NCBI RefSeq assembly: GCF_034479635.1
Contig: NZ_CP140153.1
Span: forward strand, 937,501 to 1,001,500
From: Guyparkeria halophila
Lineage (GTDB): Bacteria > Pseudomonadota > Gammaproteobacteria > Halothiobacillales > Halothiobacillaceae
Direction of reading: 5' to 3'
DNA length: 64,000 bases
The translations under genes were made by a program, and so were the position numbers. Under the pieces are notes generated by a model that saw only the letters and a program-made list of their open reading frames with translations, was not told the DNA's origin and made no database searches. Shown piece after piece: positions 36,476-43,758 of the stretch. Every line of letters starts with the position of its first letter. Positions within the stretch are counted from its first letter, which is position 1.

Positions 36476-36727
36476 ATGTGGTACGTGCTGGACCGGGATG
36501 ACGAGATCGTCGCCGTTCACGAAGACGAGCCGTCGGCGATCGGTGGCGCTCGCTCGATCGTCGATCGCATGGTGGAACAAGGCGAGTTTCGTGCTTGTGT
36601 GTTCGTGGTGACCAAGGCCCACTACGACGCGGCCTTCCGTCAGGGCGAATCCCCGCGTCGCTGGCATGACTACAAGACGGGCGGAGCGCGGCTGATCCGG
36701 CCATCAGTGACGTCGGTTTGTCGGTGA
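36476..36727 (+). CDS. Small hypothetical protein
   Basis: The protein has 83 residues, opening MWYVLDRDDEIVAVHEDEPSA and containing VFVVTKAHYDAAF. GGGAGGGA lies just before the ATG, which supports a real gene. No domain is recognised. It sits between the two DsrE-like paralogues, and the 10-bp tandem repeat begins 14 bases after its stop. Confidence 0.6.
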   Translation: MWYVLDRDDEIVAVHEDEPSAIGGARSIVDRMVEQGEFRACVFVVTKAHYDAAFRQGESPRRWHDYKTGGARLIRPSVTSVCR

Positions 36728-36740
36728 CGGTGTGTCCGGG

Positions 36741-36780
36741 TTTGCCCGTGTTTGCCCGTGTTTGCCCGTGTTTGCCCGGG
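36741..36780. repeat. Four tandem copies of a 10-bp repeat
   Basis: TTTGCCCGTG occurs three times in direct succession, followed by a fourth copy with the last bases changed (TTTGCCCGGG). It follows the small gene at 36476. Such a simple repeat may vary in number by slippage. Confidence 0.85.
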
Positions 36781-36832
36781 TTCCGATTCCGTTTACGCTG
36801 TCTTGAAAGGTATTTCCCCCATTCCGAACAAG

Positions 36833-36858
36833 CGCCCGGCTGATTAGCCGGGCGTTTT
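36833..36858 (+). terminator. Rho-independent terminator upstream of DsrE-like gene 3
   Basis: The stem CGCCCGGCTGATTAGCCGGGCG is followed by TTTT. It differs by one base from the stem after the helicase gene, so it appears to have been duplicated together with the DsrE leader. Confidence 0.85.
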
Positions 36859-36914
36859 GCGTTTGGCGAACGCGCTTGGTTGTGAACGCCTTTTCGACTA
36901 CTAGGCAACGTACA

Positions 36915-36945
36915 TTGGTGCCGATCCCCGGGGTCGGCTACCGTC
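36915..36945 (+). promoter_or_regulatory. Candidate promoter of DsrE-like gene 3
   Basis: TTGGTG and TACCGT are separated by 18 bases. The block GGGTCGGCTACCGTC matches that before DsrE-like gene 2, at the same 46-base distance from the start codon. Confidence 0.5.
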
Positions 36946-36990
36946 AAAGCGGGGAATGCAACCGTCCCGCGGGTGTTCAAGGAGAAAACG

Positions 36991-37458
36991 ATGATCCATC
37001 GAGCCTTGCTGTTTGTCTGCCTGCTGCCCATCGTGGCGATGGCCAGCGACAACCGCCCCTGGGGTGCGGCCGAGCTGATCGATAAGAGCTACCAGCCCGA
37101 AAAGGTCGTCTACAACGGGGCGGCGAGGGATGCCGAGGCGTTCGACCGCATCCTCGATCGGGTCAGTTACCTCAACAACGAATACGACGGTGACGTGTTC
37201 GACGCGCATATCGTGGTTATCCTGCACGGCCCGGAAATTCCGTTGTTCACCGCCGAGAAGTACGACGAGAACAGGGATCTGATGGAACGGGCACAGTCGT
37301 TGACCGTCGCCGGCAATATCGAGTACCGCCTCTGTGCGGTCGCGGCCGCGCTGCGTGACGTCAAACCCGAGGACGTGCACGGGTTCGTCAAGGTGGTGCC
37401 CATGGCCGACGCCGAGATCATCGAGTTGCAGCACAAGGGTTACGCCTACATGAAATGA
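36991..37458 (+). CDS. Secreted DsrE-like protein (3)
   Basis: The 155-residue precursor has a short signal peptide ending near VAMA. It closely matches the product of the gene at 35801: DNRPWGAAEL, RVSYLNNEYDGDVFDAHIVV, IPLFTAEKYDENR, IEYRLCAVAAAL, VVPMADAEIIELQ. The single Cys is kept. The ATG at 36991 has AAGGAG just upstream; an in-frame start six codons earlier is less likely. Two secreted copies plus gene 29810 suggest dosage or specialised binding of a periplasmic sulfur compound, which is unproven. Confidence 0.8.
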   Translation: MIHRALLFVCLLPIVAMASDNRPWGAAELIDKSYQPEKVVYNGAARDAEAFDRILDRVSYLNNEYDGDVFDAHIVVILHGPEIPLFTAEKYDENRDLMERAQSLTVAGNIEYRLCAVAAALRDVKPEDVHGFVKVVPMADAEIIELQHKGYAYMK

Positions 37459-37572
37459 TCGTCGGGCCCTCGAGCGCCCCGGTCGGTTGGCGTAGTACCC
37501 CGTCGTTTCCCTCCCCGCCCGATCCGGCCCGCTGTGACTTCCGTGTGCCGGTAGATGCCACCGTCTCGGCCA

Positions 37573-37592
37573 AGTGATACTATAGTGACACT
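37573..37592. promoter_or_regulatory. Palindromic operator/promoter of the toxin-antitoxin pair
   Basis: AGTG-AT-ACTATAGT-GA-CACT is an imperfect palindrome that contains the -10-like TATAGT. It lies about 30 bases before the antitoxin start, a typical site for autorepression by a Phd-type antitoxin and its toxin complex. No clear -35 is seen. Confidence 0.55.
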
Positions 37593-37620
37593 CTGTTGAA
37601 CGGCCCGGGGAGGTATTCCG

Positions 37621-37878
37621 ATGAAGGTCGAGCTCGTGACGAACCTGAAGCGACAGGCCACGCGTATCCTGGCCGACCTGCACGAGTCCCGGGAACCGGT
37701 TTTGATCACCGAGCATGGTCGTCCGTCGGCGTACCTGGTGGATGTGCAGGACTACGACTTCATGCAGCGACGGCTGGCACTGCTTGAAGGACTGGCCCGA
37801 GGAGAGCGGGCGGCCCTTGAAGGACGGGTTGTCCGCCAGGAACAGGCCAAGGAGCGGCTGGGGAAGTGGTTGACGTAG
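37621..37878 (+). CDS. Phd/YefM-family antitoxin
   Basis: The protein has 85 residues. The N-terminal DNA-binding part reads LVTNLKRQATRILADLHESREPVLITEHGRPSAYLVDVQDY, characteristic of Phd/YefM. The C-terminal tail, rich in Arg and Glu, would wrap the toxin. GGGGAGG precedes the ATG. It overlaps the toxin gene by 13 bases. Confidence 0.9.
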   Translation: MKVELVTNLKRQATRILADLHESREPVLITEHGRPSAYLVDVQDYDFMQRRLALLEGLARGERAALEGRVVRQEQAKERLGKWLT

Positions 37879-38177
37879 TCTGGACCGAACCGGCCCTGAA
37901 TCAACTTGACGCAATCGCCGAATACATCGCCCTCGATAATCCACACGCCGCATCTCGCCTGGTTCGGCAGGTATTCGATGCGGTCGAAAGGCTTGAGTCG
38001 TTCCCGGAGTCGGGGCGACACCCGCCGGAATTGCCCGATTCCGTGTACCGCGAGGTCGTGCTTTCCCCGTGCCGGATCTTCTATCGTGTCGAGCAGGCGC
38101 GTGTTCTCATCCTGCATGTGATGAGGCAGGAACGAGACCTCCGGGCCTACCTGCTTGCCCAGGATGATCGTTCGTAG
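37866..38177 (+). CDS. RelE/ParE-family toxin
   Basis: The protein has 103 residues with a GTG start inside the antitoxin gene. VVWTEPALNQLDAIAEYIALDNPHAASRLVRQVFDAVERLESFPESGRHPPEL is the ParE/RelE signature, followed by the strand end VYREVVLSPCRIFYRVEQARVLILHVMRQERDL. ParE-type toxins poison gyrase, whereas RelE cleaves mRNA; the sequence fits ParE better. The two genes are coupled by overlap, and the first extra cbbQ 3' copy starts 41 bases downstream. Confidence 0.88.
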   Translation: MVDVVWTEPALNQLDAIAEYIALDNPHAASRLVRQVFDAVERLESFPESGRHPPELPDSVYREVVLSPCRIFYRVEQARVLILHVMRQERDLRAYLLAQDDRS

Positions 38178-38218
38178 CCGCGACGCCCCGGTGGTCGATG
38201 CTCGGGTCAGACAGCAAA

Positions 38219-38244
38219 ACGCCCAGCCGATTGGCTGGGCGTTT
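38219..38244. terminator. Bidirectional terminator, copy 1 of the cbbQ-end repeat
   Basis: ACGCCCAGCC-GATT-GGCTGGGCGT is flanked by A- and T-rich ends. The same stem occurs at 38971 and after the true cbbQ at 42477. Here it would serve the toxin gene. Confidence 0.8.
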
Positions 38245-38267
38245 CTCGTTCGGGCGGGCGTTTCTCC

Positions 38268-38358
38268 TTACGAGAAGAACGCGCTGACCGCGGAGTCGAG
38301 GGTGTCGCGCATGTCCGGGTCGTCGGTGATCGGGCGGATCAGGGTCATGGAGCAGGCA
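38268..38358 (-). pseudogene. cbbQ 3'-end fragment, copy 1 (about 30 codons)
   Basis: The minus strand reads [20 protein letters not shown] and continues to the CbbQ C-terminus with the stop at 38268. It matches the true cbbQ C-terminus with one substitution (I for V). Similarity starts upstream at about 38212, including the terminator, and stops abruptly at 38358. No start or Walker motifs are present. The remaining gap to 38582 holds nothing recognisable. Confidence 0.85.
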
Positions 38359-38582
38359 GGGGTATCGGGGTCGGACCTGGGCAACATATTGATTCCGAAC
38401 AGGGAGGTTGCTCCAGTGTGGCCTTGATCGGCCTTAAAGGTGCCTTTTTCGGGGGGAATCAGCCCTGTAAATCGGGCCAAGCGTTGGCTGAGTGAGAGTT
38501 AGCTGGGGAAGTGCCTTGCTGACAAGCTCGTCAGTCGGACTCGTGCCGCGAGGTCGCTCGGAATCCGCGGTATGCTTCCAGC

Positions 38583-38936
38583 ATGCTTCGCTGTCTCTAC
38601 AACGCACTGACCATTGTCGCGCTGCTGTATATCGCCCTGATGGTCGTGCTGGCGGTCCCATCGTTCTTTGACCCGCAATTCGAGATCCGGAACGAGTCGG
38701 CCGAGCCGGTTTCTGTGATCGCCGAGTGGCGTGACCAGGAGAAGGCATTTCCGGATATCGCAGCGGCCTCGACGGTCGAGTTCAGCGTGGAGGACGAAGC
38801 GGGGATGGTGTTCCGTGTGCGCTATGCGGATGGCAGGCAGGTCGAGTCCGAGCCGATCTACTTCTCACGGGGACTGACGGTGATTGCGACGATCACCGAG
38901 GAGGGTGTCGAGGTGCGCTATGACCATGACATCTAG
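38583..38936 (+). CDS. Hypothetical membrane-anchored protein
   Basis: The protein has 117 residues. One N-terminal membrane helix (about 8-28; IVALLYIALMVVLAVPSFF) is followed by a soluble beta-rich part (FEIRNESAEPVSVIAEWRD, VFRVRYADGRQ). No family is recognised. It lies between two direct repeats of the cbbQ end, so it looks like captured cargo. Confidence 0.55.
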   Translation: MLRCLYNALTIVALLYIALMVVLAVPSFFDPQFEIRNESAEPVSVIAEWRDQEKAFPDIAAASTVEFSVEDEAGMVFRVRYADGRQVESEPIYFSRGLTVIATITEEGVEVRYDHDI

Positions 38937-38970
38937 GGATGTGGCATAGCGATATCGGGCATAAAGCAAA

Positions 38971-38995
38971 ACGCCCAGCCGATTGGCTGGGCGTT
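38971..38995. terminator. Bidirectional terminator, copy 2 of the cbbQ-end repeat
   Basis: ACGCCCAGCC-GATT-GGCTGGGCGT is the same stem as copy 1 and nearly the same as that after the real cbbQ. It follows the hypothetical gene at 38583 by about 35 bases. Confidence 0.8.
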
Positions 38996-39020
38996 TGTCG
39001 TTCCGGCGGACGTTTCCTCG

Positions 39021-39212
39021 TTACGAGAAGAACGCGCTGACGGCCGAGTCGAGGGTGCCGCGCATGTCCGGGTCGTCGGTGATCGGACGGACCAGGGTCA
39101 TGGAGCAGGCGGCGCGCGGGTCGACGCCCTTGGCGATCAGGCTGCCGGCGTAGACCAGCAGGCGGGTGGAGACGCCCTCGTCGAGGCCGTGGCCCTTGCG
39201 GTTGGCGAACTC
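39021..39212 (-). pseudogene. cbbQ 3'-end fragment, copy 2 (about 63 codons)
   Basis: The minus strand reads [20 protein letters not shown] and continues to the CbbQ C-terminus with the stop at 39021. Over the last 57 residues 52 match the true CbbQ (5 substitutions), while many codons differ silently. It therefore looks like the remains of a separate cbbQ paralogue that was once under selection, not a recent copy. The 5' two thirds are gone. The rest of the gap to 39356 shows no gene. Confidence 0.8.
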
Positions 39213-39356
39213 CCCCGGGCGTCTTGCGCAGTAGCCTCGTCAAGATTTCAGGTGGGTCTTGATACACTCCCGGCGCTGTCACCATTTTTCCTTGGTGCGG
39301 CATATGAGCCGAGTTCCAGGACGGAACGACGGATTACTGCTTTCAAGGAGTGATAC

Positions 39357-39644
39357 ATGAAGTGCCCCCACTGCGACGGGTCGTTCAGTCTGTTTTCCAG
39401 AGAGATGAACCGGTTTGGAAGGGAGGCGAAACGCTGCCCTTACTGCCAAGGTTCGGTGCGTCTGTTCGTGAGTCTCAAGGTGGCCGCGCTTCTGTTTGTT
39501 CCTGCCGTCGCGCTGGCCATCGTCCTGGAACCCGTCATGGCGGGTTTCGGTATTGGTGGCTCGGTCACGACCGGGATGGTGTGCGGGTTGCTCGCTTGGC
39601 TCTCGCTGAGGCTCAAACCGGCACCGCTTCGAACCGATGGGTGA
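39357..39644 (+). CDS. Small zinc-ribbon membrane protein
   Basis: The protein has 95 residues. Two CxxC pairs (CPHC and CPYC) form a probable zinc ribbon in residues 3-32, followed by two membrane helices (about 40-60 and 65-85). Function is unknown. It overlaps the start of the flavin monooxygenase gene by 8 bases, suggesting co-expression. Confidence 0.6.
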   Translation: MKCPHCDGSFSLFSREMNRFGREAKRCPYCQGSVRLFVSLKVAALLFVPAVALAIVLEPVMAGFGIGGSVTTGMVCGLLAWLSLRLKPAPLRTDG

Positions 39645-40752
39645 CCCGCATGGGCCCTCGGGGCGGGCAATAAAAGCACCTCGAATACTCGTGGTCGGTG
39701 CTGGCGCCAGTGGTCTCGCGTTCGCGCTGGAGTGTGCGAGTCGGGGCACGCACGTCCGAGTGATCGAACGACGCTCTTGCAGGTCGTCGATCCAGAAGGC
39801 AACGGGTGTGGCAGCCGGTGTCTGGAGGCGGCTGTCGAAGTTTGGGGTGTCACCAACATCCGTATCCGCTGCGATCCCGATGAGGAACTTCGCCTTCCAC
39901 GACGATGGGAGGTTGGTCGCCAACGTTCCGGTACCGGAAATCGACGGCGAGCCACCGGCTCACCTCTATCCGCAGGGCGAGCTTGAACGGTATCTGGAAG
40001 AGGCCCTGTCCTCGCGGGGAGTGGAAGTCGAATACGACACGGCGTTCATTTCCTACGAAGCGAGCGGAACGTCGGTGCGGGTCGGGATTCGGGATGAGGG
40101 CCAAGAAGTCGAACGTACGGAGGAGTTCGACTGGGTGGTGGGTGCCGATGGTGCGCACAGTGCAGTGCGCCAGGCGGCCGGGATGCCGTTCGTCGGTCGG
40201 GACTACCCGGAAACCTGGTCCGTCGCCGAGATCTCCACAAGGAAGTGGCCCTCCGACGCGCAGGCGCAGCTCTTCCTTCGATCGGACGGCGTCGGACTGT
40301 TCCTGTCCCAGCCGACCAGCGGCGTGGTTCAGGGCATTCTCAACGCTCCGAACGTGTCGAAGGCGCTTCACGCTCATTTCCCGGATGCGGAGCTCCGCTA
40401 CGAGCGCGATTTTCGTGTGACGCTCAGGCGTGTCCGATCGCCGAGAACGGGCCGAGTGTGGCTGATCGGCGATGCGGCACATGTGCAGTCGCCGGTGGGA
40501 GGTCAGGGTCTCAATCTCGCCATCTGGGACGGAATCACCCTGGCTGAGGGGTTGCTGGCCGGCGACCTGACCGTTGAACGAGTGCTGGCGAGGCGCGCCC
40601 GGACCGTGCTCCTCTTTACCGACTTCGACTATCGAATGTTGGCGACGAAGAGCCGGCTGGTTCGCTCCGTCAGAAACCGGTACTGGGCATATGCCGCGAA
40701 ACACCCGGCACTGGCCCGGTGGTTCTTCAAGCTCATATCCGGCGGCTGGTGA
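39637..40752 (+). CDS. FAD-dependent monooxygenase, PHBH/UbiH fold
   Basis: The protein has 371 residues. FAD motifs are ILVVGAGASGLAFALECA, VVGADGAHSAVRQAAG (DG motif) and LIGDAAHVQSPVGGQGLNLAIWDG (GD motif). All three are intact, so an aromatic or quinone-like substrate hydroxylase is likely. The substrate is unknown, but it is not near ubiquinone genes. It lies in the accessory stretch between cbbQ-end repeats and has a C-terminal helical tail instead of a thioredoxin-like domain. Confidence 0.85.
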   Translation: MGDPHGPSGRAIKAPRILVVGAGASGLAFALECASRGTHVRVIERRSCRSSIQKATGVAAGVWRRLSKFGVSPTSVSAAIPMRNFAFHDDGRLVANVPVPEIDGEPPAHLYPQGELERYLEEALSSRGVEVEYDTAFISYEASGTSVRVGIRDEGQEVERTEEFDWVVGADGAHSAVRQAAGMPFVGRDYPETWSVAEISTRKWPSDAQAQLFLRSDGVGLFLSQPTSGVVQGILNAPNVSKALHAHFPDAELRYERDFRVTLRRVRSPRTGRVWLIGDAAHVQSPVGGQGLNLAIWDGITLAEGLLAGDLTVERVLARRARTVLLFTDFDYRMLATKSRLVRSVRNRYWAYAAKHPALARWFFKLISGGW

Positions 40753-40827
40753 TCAGGGCATTGAAGCCGCCGGTGGGGAGAAGTGGGCATGACGGTATGT
40801 CCGATCGGTTCATGTGATAACGGGTGA

Positions 40828-41295
40828 ATGATGCGAAAGATGATCCAGATACTGCTGAGCGTCGTGGGGGCTGCTGCCGGAATCGTGAGTATGGTGTCCC
40901 TCTACTTCTGGCTGGTGTTTGCCAATGGCGTGGTTACGGGAGATGGTGGCATGGTGTCGTTCACGCAGACTGTCGCGCCTCACATGTACGAAAGTCTTTC
41001 GTCTAGTCAGAAGCTTCTTATCCATGCGCGCGACTATTTCATCGTCATCGGTGGGGCAATCGGATGGTTGTCCTTCTTCGCGCTGTTCGCCATGACGGCG
41101 AGGCCCTGGAATCGCCTGCCACGGGTAGTCATAGGCGGGTGTGTCGTGGGAGTGGTTGCCGCAGCCGTCACGGCCATGCCGATTCATGCCATGAGTATGG
41201 TCTTCGCAATGCCTCCCGTGCTGGCAGTCAGCGCATTGCTTCTTCGAGCATATCTGGCAGTACCAGATGCCGAACGTGGGAGAATTCTGTTGTGA
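40828..41295 (+). CDS. Hypothetical membrane protein
   Basis: The protein has 155 residues and about four membrane helices (roughly 7-30, 70-92, 98-120 and 122-142), including YFIVIGGAIGWLSFFALFAM. It is not recognised. Base composition looks lower in GC than the flanking core genes, in keeping with an acquired segment. Confidence 0.5.
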   Translation: MMRKMIQILLSVVGAAAGIVSMVSLYFWLVFANGVVTGDGGMVSFTQTVAPHMYESLSSSQKLLIHARDYFIVIGGAIGWLSFFALFAMTARPWNRLPRVVIGGCVVGVVAAAVTAMPIHAMSMVFAMPPVLAVSALLLRAYLAVPDAERGRILL

Positions 41296-41534
41296 TCGTT
41301 TGACGGGCATGGGTTCCGAACCGATAGGCGCTTGAACACGGCTTGATTGGAGCCTGGGAATACATTCTTCAGGTGAAATTCCGATCGCAAACCGCCCAGG
41401 GGCGGTTTGCCCAGAGTAGGGACGGACCACCCAACTCGGGTGGTATTTGTTTCAGGATTTACGCCAGCGACAAGGAATCAGTCACTCGGTTGAGGCCGGA
41501 TTGCCTCGATCGTCACAACCGTCAGGAGGACGAG

Positions 41535-41891
41535 ATGAAGAAGAGACGTATTGCGCTTACCGCCGTATCGCTGGCGTTCATTGCCGGCTGCGCCACGACG
41601 AGTTTCGAGCCGCCGAATTGGGTTTATGAGGCCTGGTCGAAGGATGGGGTGTCGGAAACGCAGGTGAAGGCCGAGATGCGTGATTGCGGCTACGACGACG
41701 TCAGCTGGGCCAATGACCTGTCGAAAGAGGAAGCCGCGCGAGCAGAGGCCTGCATGAAGGCGAAGGGTTTCGAACTGGACCTTTCCACCTATCGCCCGCA
41801 TAACTGCTACGGCAACGCGCCGTATTTCTGCAAGCGGCTCTGGGGCGGGCAGGCGCCGCAGGTCGTGGAGGTGAAGCCCTCCGCCGAGTGA
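41535..41891 (+). CDS. Small putative lipoprotein
   Basis: The 118-residue precursor has a signal with lipobox IAGC at about residues 16-19. The mature part is Cys-containing (MRDCGYDDVSWA, ACMKAKGFELDL, NCYGNAPYFCKRLWGG), which suggests disulfides. The ATG at 41535 is preceded by AGGAGG; the longer in-frame extension upstream has no signal and is rejected. No known family is recognised. Confidence 0.65.
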   Translation: MKKRRIALTAVSLAFIAGCATTSFEPPNWVYEAWSKDGVSETQVKAEMRDCGYDDVSWANDLSKEEAARAEACMKAKGFELDLSTYRPHNCYGNAPYFCKRLWGGQAPQVVEVKPSAE

Positions 41892-42026
41892 TCACCGATG
41901 CGACAAAGGGTTGCGATTGCGTTGATCGCTTACCCTTCGTTAATCCGTCTGTCTCTCGTCAGCAGTCAAACGCCAAGACGCAAGAAGCGTATGTCTTTCA
42001 TTCATGTCACAGGGAGTGACTGATCA

Positions 42027-42368
42027 ATGGCTTTTTTTTCTACACTTCGGCGGACCTATCGCACGTCCCTGCTGTCGTCGCTTGTCACTCTTCCGTTTTT
42101 CGTCATCCTTTTGTTAAAGGCGATCGCCCCGTATTCGCCAGCGGGTGTTGCGGGCTGGCTGATCATCGTTCTTGGCATCATCGGTTTTGAGGTGATGACA
42201 ATGGCAATGATGCTTTGGGTGAAGGACACGCCACCCCGTGAAGCCACTCCACGCTGGACACTGATCGCCAAGATCATTGGTTGGGCGGTCCCAGGGGTCA
42301 TCATCGTGACAATTGGGCTGATGAACTTGCTGGATTACCTGAAAGGCACGGTTTTCGTCCAAGGCTAA
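42027..42368 (+). CDS. Hypothetical membrane protein
   Basis: The protein has 113 residues and three predicted helices (about 15-33, 40-65 and 80-103). The ribosome site AGGGAGTGA lies before the ATG. It is not recognised. It is the last gene before the terminator shared with the true cbbQ end, and AT-rich stretches near its start contrast with neighbours. Confidence 0.5.
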   Translation: MAFFSTLRRTYRTSLLSSLVTLPFFVILLLKAIAPYSPAGVAGWLIIVLGIIGFEVMTMAMMLWVKDTPPREATPRWTLIAKIIGWAVPGVIIVTIGLMNLLDYLKGTVFVQG

Positions 42369-42476
42369 GAGCTGAGGGGGACCAGCTGTGTGATCGAGGT
42401 TGTCGCGATGGCGGCGTGCCTAGTAAATGCCAGCCCCTTTACCGAGAATTGGCGAGAATTGGGGGCTCAAAGCAAA

Positions 42477-42502
42477 ACGCCCAGCCAAATGGCTGGGCGT
42501 TT
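42477..42502. terminator. Bidirectional terminator at the end of the carboxysome/DAB operon
   Basis: ACGCCCAGCC-AAAT-GGCTGGGCGT is flanked by A4 on one side and T3 on the other. On the minus strand it lies about 20 bases after the cbbQ stop and would end the long cluster. Two further copies of this stem lie at 38219 and 38971. Confidence 0.85.
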
Positions 42503-42525
42503 GTCCTTCCGGCGGGCGTTTCTCC

Positions 42526-43371
42526 TTACGAGAAGAACGCGCTGACCGCGGAGTCGAGGGTGTCGCGCATGTCCGGGTCGTCGGTGATCGGACGGACCAG
42601 GGTCATGGAGCAGGCATCGCGCGGGTCGACCCCCTTGTGGATCAGCTGGCCTGCGTAGACGAGCAGACGGGTCGAGATGCCTTCGTCGAGGCCGTGGCCC
42701 TTGAGGTTGCGCGCGCGCTGGGCGATCTCGACCAGCTTGCCGGCGGTGTCGCGATCGACGCCGGTCTCGTGGGCGAGGATCTCGGTCTCGGTCTCCGGGT
42801 CCGGGTAGTCGAAGTCGAGCGCGCCGAAACGCTGCTTGGTCGACTGCTTCAGATCCTTCATCAGGTTCTGGTAGCCCGGGTTGTAGGAGATGACGATCTG
42901 GAAGTCGGGGTGGGCCTCGACCAGCTCGCCCTTCTTCTCCAGCGGCAGGACGCGACGGTGGTCGGTCAGCGGGTGGATAACGACCGTGGTGTCCTGGCGT
43001 GCCTCGACGATCTCGTCGAGGTAGCAGATCGCGCCCATGCGGGCGGCCGTGGTCAGCGGGCCGTCCTGCCAGCGGGTGCCGTCCTTGTCCAGCAGGTAGC
43101 GGCCGACCAGGTCGGAGGCGGTCATGTCCTCGTTACAGGCCACGCTGATCAGCGGGCGCTGCAGTTTCCAGGCCATGTACTCGACGAATCGGGTCTTGCC
43201 CGAGCCGGTCGGGCCCTTGAGCATCATCGGCATGCGGGCCTTGTAGGCGGCCTCGTAGAGGTTGGCCTCGTCGTGGACCGTGCGGTAGTAGGGCTCGGTC
43301 TGGATGCGGTATTCGTCGGCGTTCGCGTTGCTGTCGCTATTGCCGTTCTGGGGTGTCTGATCAAACAGCAT
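42526..43371 (-). CDS. cbbQ: Rubisco activase AAA+ ATPase CbbQ
   Basis: The 281-residue MoxR-type AAA+ ATPase works with CbbO to remove inhibitors from Rubisco. Walker A is GPTGSGKT (53-60) and Walker B ICYLDE (115-120). The sensor region is [11 protein letters not shown] and the C-terminus [15 protein letters not shown]. It is the last gene of the leftward cluster and is separated from cbbO by the dab genes. Its 3' end and terminator recur twice downstream. Confidence 0.95.
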   Translation of the reverse strand: MLFDQTPQNGNSDSNANADEYRIQTEPYYRTVHDEANLYEAAYKARMPMMLKGPTGSGKTRFVEYMAWKLQRPLISVACNEDMTASDLVGRYLLDKDGTRWQDGPLTTAARMGAICYLDEIVEARQDTTVVIHPLTDHRRVLPLEKKGELVEAHPDFQIVISYNPGYQNLMKDLKQSTKQRFGALDFDYPDPETETEILAHETGVDRDTAGKLVEIAQRARNLKGHGLDEGISTRLLVYAGQLIHKGVDPRDACSMTLVRPITDDPDMRDTLDSAVSAFFS

Positions 43372-43431
43372 GTTGCACTCTCGGATTCTGTATTGGAAGT
43401 CGGGTCGACGTGGCTCGCTAGCCTATCGCGA

Positions 43432-43758
43432 TCAGCCCTTGAACTTAACCAGTCGGCTGACCTGGATGTCGGAAACAAAGACCACGCCGCTGTGCTTGTC
43501 GAAAAACGGGGCGAAGCCTTCGAGCAGCGGCTCGACCAGTTCTTCCGGAACGGCGGCGATGATCATGATCAGCACCTCGTCCTCGTTGAACATCAGGTGG
43601 CCTTCGTGGAAGCCCTGGCTGCCCTTGCCCGACAGGTTGCCGACGATGGTGTAGCCCTTGACGTCAGCGCGGTCGAGGATATCGGTGGCGAATTCCTGGT
43701 GCTCGCCCTCGATGATGATCTCGAGCTTCTTCAGCGGGTTGAGTTTGAGATTGCTCAT
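43432..43758 (-). CDS. PII-like protein of the carboxysome/DAB cluster (CPII type)
   Basis: The protein has 108 residues with a PII-like ferredoxin fold (LKKLEIIIEGEHQEFATDILDRADVKGYTIVGNLSGKGSQGFHEG). The T-loop and C-terminus differ from GlnB, as in carboxysome-associated PII proteins that sense adenine nucleotides and bicarbonate. It follows dabA with ATGA overlap and likely regulates the pump. The sensed ligand is inferred from relatives. Confidence 0.85.
   Translation of the reverse strand: MSNLKLNPLKKLEIIIEGEHQEFATDILDRADVKGYTIVGNLSGKGSQGFHEGHLMFNEDEVLIMIIAAVPEELVEPLLEGFAPFFDKHSGVVFVSDIQVSRLVKFKG

Noticed and set aside
36741-36780. Tandem 10-bp units considered as a CRISPR array
   Set aside because: Units are too short, there are no spacers and no cas genes.
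38893-39303. Minus-strand open frame over the copy 2 cbbQ fragment
   Set aside because: It is in a different frame from the CbbQ-like reading; the only supported sequence there is the fragment ending at 39021.
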